DNA of 24,439 nucleotides. It comes from an uncultured Lactobacillus sp. GTDB lineage: Bacteria; Bacillota; Bacilli; Lactobacillales; Lactobacillaceae. The notes below the pieces were generated by a model, which made no database searches, was not told the DNA's origin, and saw only the letters and a list, made by a program, of their open reading frames with translations. Within the stretch, counting starts at the first letter, position 1. Every line of letters starts with the position of its first letter. Shown in pieces: positions 7,799 to 13,863 of the stretch. The stretch covers positions 1 to 24,439 of the forward strand of contig CALNAJ010000015.1 in the NCBI GenBank assembly GCA_937874695.1. Reading direction: 5' to 3'. Both the position numbers and the translations under genes were made by a program.

Positions 7799-8140
7799 AT
7801 GACCGATATCAATCGTATTGTTATTTTAGAGGAACAGAGTATCAAGGGTGGAAATTCGCTTGATGCTGTAGTCTATAGACGTTTTGCCACTTTGGTAAGG
7901 CATAATATGATTACTCAGGAAGAAGCTGAAGAAAAGATTCAGGAGTTGATCATAAAGAAACAGAAGACGAAAAAAAAGAAACGAAAGGCAATAAAAAGAC
8001 AGAAGAATACTCGGAAATTAAAAGAAGTGCCATCCCCAAAAAAGCGTGATAAGCAGAAACAAAAGAAGAAACAGAAAAAGCATGAAGATGATTTGATGAG
8101 AGAATGGTATGCAAAGACTGGGGAAACAGATATTTTTTGA
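7799..8140 (+). CDS. Small lysine-rich hypothetical protein
   Basis: This 113-residue protein is not recognised. Residues 1-50 are ordinary and probably helical (LDAVVYRRFATLVRHNMITQ). Residues about 53-94 are an almost unbroken run of Lys, Arg and Gln, followed by a short acidic/aromatic C-terminus (EDDLMREWYAKTGETDIF). It has no signal peptide. AAAGGAG at 7783-7789, 9 nt before the ATG, supports translation. The basic segment could bind nucleic acid or ribosomes. The coding A-runs (for example around 7969-7977) could favour slippage. It lies about 140 bp downstream of the crRNA-like unit, on the same strand, and has no terminator between, so the two may be linked. No function is assigned. 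Confidence 0.65.
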   Translation: MTDINRIVILEEQSIKGGNSLDAVVYRRFATLVRHNMITQEEAEEKIQELIIKKQKTKKKKRKAIKRQKNTRKLKEVPSPKKRDKQKQKKKQKKHEDDLMREWYAKTGETDIF

Positions 8141-8439
8141 TTGAATAGAGCTGTTTGGCCTGAAACGGTTGTAGTTTACTTGACCGTAAGCACCTTGCCG
8201 AATATTTAAAATTTTGAATGGGTTCAGCCTGCAATTATGTCAGAAAAGACTTCTACCGTGAATAGCGGTGGTTTTGATGTAAGAATTAATAAGAGGACAA
8301 CGTCAATGCGGATTGATTTTTAAAATTCTCAACTTAGAACTGTGGAGGGGCTTCTCCCTTGACTGTAACGTAACGTCATAGCTTATGATGAATCACAGCA
8401 TGTAGGTTACTTTAAGTCTGAAGGTGGGGTGGCAACCGT
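8141..8439. other. 299-bp intergenic region before rarA
   Basis: No credible gene was found. The region holds the 19-bp-spacer promoter at 8359-8389. A small GGAG/CTCC hairpin lies just upstream of it (about 8343-8357) and has no T-run. Confidence 0.5.
8359..8389 (+). promoter_or_regulatory. Promoter of rarA with 19-bp spacer (MerR-type)
   Basis: -35 TTGACT (8359-8364), a 19-bp spacer starting GTAACGTAACGTCA, and -10 TATGAT (8384-8389). A 19-bp spacer with a dyad-like core is typical of promoters activated by MerR-family regulators, which untwist the overlong spacer. The core is nearly the same as that of the promoter at 10278-10308. Confidence 0.6.
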
Positions 8440-9759
8440 ATGAAACAAGAATCACTTTTCTCAAATCAACCGCAGAACACGCCGTTAGCCAGTCGGGTTC
8501 GACCTAAGGACTTGGATCAGTTCGTTGGGCAGCAGCATTTGCTCGGGACTGGTAAGATTCTTCGTGAAATCATCGAAAATGATCAGGTCTCGTCGATGAT
8601 CTTCTGGGGCCCACCGGGTGTGGGGAAGACGACCCTGGCCGAGATTATTGCGCGGAAAACACAGTCGAGCTTCTTGAGCTTTAGCGCGGTGGATAGCAGT
8701 ATCAGTAAAATCAAGAAGATTATGAAGCAGGCGGAGTTGGACCGTGAGATTGGGCAGCGAACGATGGTGTTTGTCGACGAAATTCACCGGTTTAACAAGG
8801 CCCAGCAGGATGCATTCCTTCCTTACGTTGAACGGGGCAGCATTATTTTAATCGGGGCGACGACCGAGAATCCCTCGTTTGAAATCAATTCGGCCTTGCT
8901 GTCGCGGTGCAAGGTGTTTGTGCTGAAAGCTCTCAAGCAAGACGATATCGTTACTTTGCTGGAGAATGCGCTAAGCAATCCGGAGGGCTTTGGTAAACAG
9001 ACCATCAAGATTGGCCAGGATGAGATTCAAGCCATCGCCAACTTTGCCGATGGGGATGCTCGGACGGCGCTAAATACGCTGGAGATGGCGATTCTAAATG
9101 GCGACAAGACGGCCGACGCGACAACGGTCAACATGGCTGATCTCAGCCAGCTGATTGCGAAAAAATTTGTGCTGTACGACAAGACCGGTGAGGAGCATTA
9201 CAACATCATTTCCGCGCTGCATAAATCCATGCGGAATAGCGATACGGATGCGGCCATTTACTGGCTATCGCGAATGTTGGAGGGTGGCGAAGACCCGCTG
9301 TATATTGCCAGACGGCTCGTCAGATTTGCGAGTGAAGACATTGGGCTGGCGGATACGAATGCCCTTAACGTGGCGATTAACGTCTTTCAAGCCTGCCAAT
9401 TTATTGGAATGCCCGAGTGTGACGTCCACCTGGTCGAGGCGGTGACGTACCTGTCGCTGGCGCCGAAATCCAATGCCATTTACAAGGCAAGATTGGCTGC
9501 GGCCAAGGATGTGAAGCAGACGGCGAACGATCCGGTGCCGCTTCAGATTCGAAACGCCCCGACGAAGTTGATGAAAGACTTGGGGTATGGCAAAGGTTAT
9601 GAGCTGGCGCACTACGCCAAGGATAAGCTGACGACGATGAAGACCATGCCGCCATCTGTCGCGGGGCATGAGTATTACCTGCCGACTAGTGAGGGTAACG
9701 AGCGGCGATTCAAGGACCGGTTGGCGCAGATCAAGGCGTGGCACGAACAGAATGGGTAG
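8440..9759 (+). CDS. rarA: Replication-associated recombination protein A (AAA+ ATPase)
   Basis: This 439-residue protein is RarA/MgsA, a clamp-loader-like AAA+ ATPase that acts at stalled replication forks and single-strand gaps. It starts with the family signature PLASRVRPKDLDQFVGQQHL. Walker A GPPGVGKTT lies at 57-65, Walker B FVDEIHRFNK at 111-120, then sensor 1 GATTENPSF and the arginine-finger segment SALLSRC. The C-terminal half carries the helical tetramerisation domain with EDIGLAD and HEYYLPTSEGNE, and the full family length is present. The ribosome site is probably GGGTGG (8427-8432), and the ATG at 8440 is the only reasonable start. It seems monocistronic, from the 19-bp-spacer promoter at 8359 to the terminator at 9767. 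Confidence 0.96.
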   Translation: MKQESLFSNQPQNTPLASRVRPKDLDQFVGQQHLLGTGKILREIIENDQVSSMIFWGPPGVGKTTLAEIIARKTQSSFLSFSAVDSSISKIKKIMKQAELDREIGQRTMVFVDEIHRFNKAQQDAFLPYVERGSIILIGATTENPSFEINSALLSRCKVFVLKALKQDDIVTLLENALSNPEGFGKQTIKIGQDEIQAIANFADGDARTALNTLEMAILNGDKTADATTVNMADLSQLIAKKFVLYDKTGEEHYNIISALHKSMRNSDTDAAIYWLSRMLEGGEDPLYIARRLVRFASEDIGLADTNALNVAINVFQACQFIGMPECDVHLVEAVTYLSLAPKSNAIYKARLAAAKDVKQTANDPVPLQIRNAPTKLMKDLGYGKGYELAHYAKDKLTTMKTMPPSVAGHEYYLPTSEGNERRFKDRLAQIKAWHEQNG

Positions 9760-9766
9760 ACAGATG

Positions 9767-9800
9767 AAAGGTGCTCTCAGCAATGAGGGCACCTTTTTTT
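9767..9800 (+). terminator. Strong Rho-independent terminator after rarA
   Basis: A 13-bp stem with one G-U pair: AAAGGTGCTCTCA (9767-9779) with TGAGGGCACCTTT (9784-9796), a GCAA tetraloop, and seven T (9794-9800). It separates the convergent rarA and SnoaL-like genes. The other strand has only three T after the stem and is a weaker stop. Confidence 0.93.
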
Positions 9801-9815
9801 GAAACGATAACTGAC

Positions 9816-10244
9816 TTAAACGAGGGGCTTGCTGCGGTCAAAGTTCATGTCCATTGGCCGGATGACGGACCAGGTTGAGTGGACAACCTTCCAGTCGTCA
9901 CCCTCCCGTTGGTAGACTTCAATGCAGTTGTAGCGCATGTCGTTCAGAGAGGTTTTCGCGAACAGTTGGTAGGTTAAAATGGCCATATCATCGCTGGCTT
10001 GGACCCGGGGTGAGACGAAGTCGTACGAGTCGGCGAAGAGCTTACCTTCAACGTTGGCGAGAACAAAGTCTTTGATCTCGGCGTAGGTGTCAATCCGTTC
10101 TGGTTTGAAGCTGTCGAAGTATGAAAAGCTCTTCTGAGACCAAATAGTGAGGTAGCCAGAGGTATCGCCTTTGAACCACTTGTCCAGTGCGCCTTTTTCC
10201 AGAGCGATAATCTTGTCGGTTAATGGGGTATTTTGAGTTGTCAT
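9816..10244 (-). CDS. SnoaL/NTF2-like protein (DUF4440 type)
   Basis: This 142-residue protein has the SnoaL/NTF2 fold pattern: an N-terminal helix (about 8-25), GDTSGYLTIWSQ at 26-37, an aromatic segment SYFDSF, a central strand set, and the late strands AILTYQLFAKT and WKVVHSTWSVIRP. NTF2-like cone folds bind small molecules or act as hydratases, isomerases or simple lipid and steroid binders; the substrate is not visible here. It is cytosolic, with no signal peptide. AAAGGAG lies just before the ATG on the minus strand. The gene is convergent with rarA. Its promoter (10278-10308) looks like the one of rarA, so both may answer to the same MerR-type regulator. Confidence 0.85.
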   Translation of the reverse strand: MTTQNTPLTDKIIALEKGALDKWFKGDTSGYLTIWSQKSFSYFDSFKPERIDTYAEIKDFVLANVEGKLFADSYDFVSPRVQASDDMAILTYQLFAKTSLNDMRYNCIEVYQREGDDWKVVHSTWSVIRPMDMNFDRSKPLV

Positions 10245-10277
10245 TAGTTTTCTCCTTTGGTAAATGTCTGTATCACT

Positions 10278-10308
10278 AGTGTAAGCTGTACCGTTACGTC
10301 ACAGTCAA
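10278..10308 (-). promoter_or_regulatory. Promoter of the SnoaL-like gene with 19-bp spacer (MerR-type)
   Basis: On the minus strand: -35 TTGACT (10308-10303), a 19-bp spacer beginning GTGACGTAACG and -10 TACACT (10283-10278), about 34 bp from the start codon. The core CTTGACTGTnACGTAACG is shared with the rarA promoter. Confidence 0.65.
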
Positions 10309-10325
10309 GGAGGATTTTAGACGAT

Positions 10326-10341
10326 TGTTTCATGTGAAACA
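10326..10341. promoter_or_regulatory. parS-like chromosome partition site
   Basis: TGTTTCATGTGAAACA matches the ParB site TGTTTCACGTGAAACA at 15 of 16 positions; the one change is in the centre. It is intergenic, as expected for a functional site. In Gram-positive bacteria such sites cluster on the origin side of the chromosome and load ParB/Spo0J. Confidence 0.7.
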
Positions 10342-10359
10342 TAGGCTTTTGAGAAACAC

Positions 10360-10410
10360 AAAAAGGACGATGCAGGAGCTCTCCTTATGGATAGTTTCCG
10401 CATACGTCCT
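10360..10410 (-). terminator. Terminator of the DUF2075 gene
   Basis: On the minus strand AGGACGTATGC pairs with GCATCGTCCT with a one-base bulge, around a loop that itself can fold through AGGAG/CTCCT, and five T follow (10364-10360). It lies 43 bp past the DUF2075 stop. Confidence 0.75.
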
Positions 10411-10452
10411 CTTGATTCAAAATAGAGGATTGATCACTAACTTGAATCGCAA

Positions 10453-11619
10453 TTATTTTTCGTTTTCGAGTTCCAGCAAGCGTTGGCGCAAGGCGTCATC
10501 GTAAGCGGTCAGATACAGCCCATACTTCCCACGCTTCATCAGGACATTCAGAACATTGGCGATGAACGTCTTGTATTCATCCTGGGTGAATTTCATATCC
10601 TTACGCTTCTTGAAGATTTCCTTGTGGGAATACTTCTCGGGGATGATAGTCATCGTGTCGGTGGTCTTGTCGTAGCCGAAGGAAGGGCCGATAATCATGC
10701 CGACGTAGTTCAGGTCAAAGCCTTGAAGGGTATAGATCGTCCCAACTTGAGTGATGGAGCCCTCACGCTTGGCCCAGTGCGTCCGCTGTGGGTCCCATTC
10801 ATCCCAAGGCAAGTTGAACGTATCCATTTCAACGTTGTGCCGCCCGTCGATTCGTGGGAAGCCAGAGGTCGCAACGACCCGGCTCATGCCGACTTCCTTA
10901 TTACGTTTCTTGATATTTTCGAAGAGTTCGCCAGCGGTATCAAACATTTTAAATTTGAAATCGCTGTTTTCTGGGAAAGTCTTCAGTGGTTTTTGCGCGG
11001 TTAAGTCGTCCATCCAGGCAACTTGTTCATCGCTGGCGACCATCCGGTATTGGAAATTCATATCAAACATTTTATAGGGATGGGAACCGATCGTCTTGAA
11101 GAGAAGGTCCTTGTCCCAATACATTTTTGATTGGAAGACTTGGTCGAAGTCATAGACGACAACGACAACCTTGGCTAGGTTCATCAGGTCGGTGAGTTGG
11201 TTCTGCCCGCGGTAGTGCGCGTAGGGTTCTGACTTGGAGTAGAGCAGGTGGGCCTCATCGACGAAAATGATATCGTATTTTTTATGATTCTTTTGCGCGT
11301 AGTTGATCAGTGAGGTTGGTCGGCGAATTGAGTTGACCTTCATGTTGGGAATGGATTCTGCGAGGTCTTGGTACGCTTTATACAATTCGGGATGGTTGAC
11401 CACCAGAGACGTCTTGTAGCGGCTGTCGGTCATGTACTGACGCACGAGCTCCATCAGAACGACAGACTTACCGGTTCCGGCAGCGCCTTGAATAATGGCA
11501 ACTGAGGAAGTATCGCCGGTGAGACCCTGCTTAATATAGTCGTTAATATTGGTGATTACCGTCTTTTGATCGTCTGAAAGATCATCGACGAAGAATTGTG
11601 CTTTTAGAATTTTATTCAT
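10453..11619 (-). CDS. DUF2075 P-loop ATPase/helicase-like protein
   Basis: This 388-residue protein fits the DUF2075 family, single-unit P-loop ATPases related to superfamily 1 helicases. Walker A is GAAGTGKS at 45-52 and Walker B is IIFVDEAHLL at 117-126. A QYRM segment (FDMNFQYRM) and the late motif IYTLQGFDLNYVGMIIGP look like the helicase motifs of this family. No nuclease or membrane part is seen, and the DNA or RNA substrate is unknown. AAGGAG precedes the ATG on the minus strand, and a terminator follows. It is divergent from CRISPR array 1, with only 266 bp between its start and the first repeat. Membership is clear from the motifs; a role in defence is only suggested by position. 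Confidence 0.88.
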   Translation of the reverse strand: MNKILKAQFFVDDLSDDQKTVITNINDYIKQGLTGDTSSVAIIQGAAGTGKSVVLMELVRQYMTDSRYKTSLVVNHPELYKAYQDLAESIPNMKVNSIRRPTSLINYAQKNHKKYDIIFVDEAHLLYSKSEPYAHYRGQNQLTDLMNLAKVVVVVYDFDQVFQSKMYWDKDLLFKTIGSHPYKMFDMNFQYRMVASDEQVAWMDDLTAQKPLKTFPENSDFKFKMFDTAGELFENIKKRNKEVGMSRVVATSGFPRIDGRHNVEMDTFNLPWDEWDPQRTHWAKREGSITQVGTIYTLQGFDLNYVGMIIGPSFGYDKTTDTMTIIPEKYSHKEIFKKRKDMKFTQDEYKTFIANVLNVLMKRGKYGLYLTAYDDALRQRLLELENEK

Positions 11620-11691
11620 TCTGGAACTCCTTATGCATTAATTGGATTCGCGTGGGCACTAATGTCAATACTCGCGGAAAAAGCTATTGTT

Positions 11692-11697
11692 ATTATA
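11692..11697 (-). promoter_or_regulatory. -10 element for the DUF2075 gene
   Basis: TATAAT is read on the minus strand about 73 bp before the DUF2075 start codon. The matching -35 region is poor, so this rests on the -10 and its position only. Confidence 0.4.
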
Positions 11698-11746
11698 GCA
11701 GTTTAACTGGGGGTCGCTGGATATTCTTGGAAATTATGATTTGAGA

Positions 11747-11777
11747 TTGACTGACTAGATACTCGCGAGAATATAGA
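11747..11777 (+). promoter_or_regulatory. Candidate promoter for array 1 pre-crRNA
   Basis: -35 TTGACT (11747-11752) is followed by AATATA after 17 bp or TATAGA (11772-11777) after 19 bp. The spacer contains the palindrome CTCGCGAG (11762-11769). Transcription would start about 100 bp before the first repeat and run through the leader. Confidence 0.4.
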
Positions 11778-11819
11778 ATTATTTGATTGTGGCCGATGTA
11801 GCGCTGATGTATGCTTAAG

Positions 11820-11885
11820 AAGCAAGTTGATTGAAAACGCGACTTTTGTGATTTTCAAAGGCCGGTGTGACGGGATTCCTTTAGT
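11820..11885 (+). promoter_or_regulatory. Leader of CRISPR array 1, related to the cas2 3' end
   Basis: This segment directly precedes the first repeat and aligns without gaps to 23186-23251, the end of cas2 plus the array 2 leader: 47 of 66 identical, and 30 of the first 35. In the cas2 frame it would read SKLIENATFVI against TKLMENGTFEI in Cas2-DnaQ, so it carries a remnant of that coding end. The leader side is set by the repeat orientation (hairpin before TGATCC, as in E. coli) and by the degenerate repeat at the other end. Confidence 0.75.
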
Positions 11886-13561
11886 GTATTCCCCACGCAT
11901 GTGGGGGTGATCCCAATTAATTGCTTGTTAAGCTGGTGGACATTACGTATTCCCCACGCATGTGGGGGTGATCCTTACCTAAGCCTCACGTTGCAATGTT
12001 AGTACATGTATTCCCCACGCATGTGGGGGTGATCCCCATTATGCCGTCCCCTTTGCTGATTGACTGAGGTATTCCCCACGCATGTGGGGGTGATCCCTAT
12101 TAGTCGATGGTACCACCATGATAACCGGGGTATTCCCCACGCATGTGGGGGTGATCCGTTTGCACGTCGATGATGACTCAGGATCAGGTGGTATTCCCCA
12201 CGCATGTGGGGGTGATCCCAAAGGAGACGGTATAATATGGTTCAAATTTACAGTATTCCCCACGCATGTGGGGGTGATCCCATTGCCAAATGGTGAGCAA
12301 CTTAAGCCCGCTGGTATTCCCCACGCATGTGGGGGTGATCCTAAATACCAAAAACCCTTCTGCAACTAATCCAGGTATTCCCCACGCATGTGGGGGTGAT
12401 CCTAATAATGTTCAGAGACTTGTTCAAGATTGCAGGTATTCCCCACGCATGTGGGGGTGATCCCCATACTGGAACCACTATTAATCACAGCATGAGGTAT
12501 TCCCCACGCATGTGGGGGTGATCCTCCCGGCCGGCGTGTTGTACTTGTATTGCAGAAGTATTCCCCACGCATGTGGGGGTGATCCTTATTGAGAAATTTC
12601 TGGTAATCACTCCGGGTGGTATTCCCCACGCATGTGGGGGTGATCCTGTCAGGCAACTTGACAAGGTGAGCCGTGGTGGGTATTCCCCACGCATGTGGGG
12701 GTGATCCTTTTGGAAGACGCCACTAGCTGCCCGTTCAGCAGTATTCCCCACGCATGTGGGGGTGATCCTACCAGCGGGCCGTGTTGATTGTTGGAAAGAA
12801 AGTATTCCCCACGCATGTGGGGGTGATCCCGTGTGCTTGATTCTGGAACATGATCCAATTCTGTATTCCCCACGCATGTGGGGGTGATCCCGACGGCGTA
12901 AGCGACTTGCTGAAAGGTGCCGGGTATTCCCCACGCATGTGGGGGTGATCCTACTTACGTTTATTACCCTGCATGTAAAATGGAGTATTCCCCACGCATG
13001 TGGGGGTGATCCTATCATCTTGCAACGCATCAGTATCTACCGTCTGTATTCCCCACGCATGTGGGGGTGATCCCGGGGGTGGGCCTATGGCGACAGGCAA
13101 ATATAAGTATTCCCCACGCATGTGGGGGTGATCCTAAGCTGACTTAAAAAGTCCACCCGATTGAGCTGTATTCCCCACGCATGTGGGGGTGATCCCGGCT
13201 AAATTAAGGGCAACGCCTGAATCTTTGCGTATTCCCCACGCATGTGGGGGTGATCCTGCCAATCACAATCAATAACCTGGATCAGGTTCGTATTCCCCAC
13301 GCATGTGGGGGTGATCCCAACCACCGTCCGAACGCTAAGCCAGTACGCGCGTATTCCCCACGCATGTGGGGGTGATCCCGGTTAGGGCTTGATCAAGTAT
13401 CCGTAGTTGTGGTATTCCCCACGCATGTGGGGGTGATCCCAAGTGTGACGCCCGCCCCAGCAATATCGAAGAGTATTCCCCACGCATGTGGGGTTGATCC
13501 CAAGGGGCAAGTGATTGAGTTGAAAGTGCGGATGTATTCCCCACAAATGTGAGGCTAAATC
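11886..13561 (+). CRISPR. CRISPR array 1, type I-E, 28 repeats and 27 spacers
   Basis: The 28-bp repeats start at 11886 and recur every 61 bp, with one 62-bp step. The repeat opens with GTATT, then has stem CCCCAC and GTGGGG around GCAT, then GTGATCC. Repeats 1-26 are identical. Repeat 27 (13473-13500) has T instead of G at position 22. Repeat 28 (13534-13561) is decayed (ACAAATGTGAGG, then CTAAAT), marking the old, leader-distal end. Spacers are 33 nt except the sixth (34 nt, 12219-12252). All but the fifth spacer begin with C or T. I saw no duplicated spacer. Counting the first spacer base with the repeat gives the 29+32 layout usual for type I-E. Confidence 0.99.
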
Positions 13562-13863
13562 TCAAAAAATAATATTTAATAGGAATATTTAAGCCTTTAT
13601 ATGATGTTAGGGAAGGTGTAATCTAAGACATATAATGAATACGCTTTCACCAAAGGGCTAAATCACAGTATTTTGGAAACTAGTGAAGGCAGAAAACATG
13701 TAAATAACATTATTAATCATTTTGTATATTTAATATGTTGACTTGAGACAACCTAACCTGTATCTTTGAAAATATAACATAAAAACAGTAACGCTCAGTG
13801 CCAACATAGGCTAGTCAAAACGGATTCGTGACAGATTTCGAATAAAAGGGGCGGGTAATACAT
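13562..13863. other. Intergenic region between array 1 and the cas operon
   Basis: 302 bp, AT-rich, without a credible gene. It holds the likely cas promoter (13738-13766). I see no clear terminator after array 1, so pre-crRNA transcripts may run into the cas region. Confidence 0.55.
13738..13766 (+). promoter_or_regulatory. Likely promoter of the cas operon
   Basis: -35 TTGACT (13738-13743), a 17-bp spacer and -10 TATCTT (13761-13766), leaving an mRNA leader of about 90 nt before cas3. Confidence 0.55.

Noticed and set aside
8237..8323. A 28-residue frame upstream of rarA
   Set aside because: There is no ribosome binding site before the ATG and no recognisable content.
8421..8439. AGGTGGGGTGGCAACCG before rarA resembles a T-box element
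   Set aside because: It lies directly before the start codon, with no upstream specifier stem and no terminator or antiterminator, and rarA is not an amino acid gene. It is better read as the ribosome site region.
11701..11725. CTGGGGGTCGCTGG near the DUF2075 promoter as a possible decayed repeat
   Set aside because: Only the G-run and a few bases agree with the repeat end, and no pairing arm is present upstream.
11999..13565. Many minus-strand reading frames with repeated ITPTCVGNT, DHPHMRGEY and GSPPHAWGI motifs
   Set aside because: They are translations of the CRISPR repeat in three frames with the spacers between; a 61-bp period shifts the frame by one each time. They are not proteins.
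13677..13682. Six-base match (TAGTTT on the minus strand) of the crRNA-like guide in the region before cas3
   Set aside because: Too short, with mismatches after it and no suitable PAM-like bases next to it; chance is likely.
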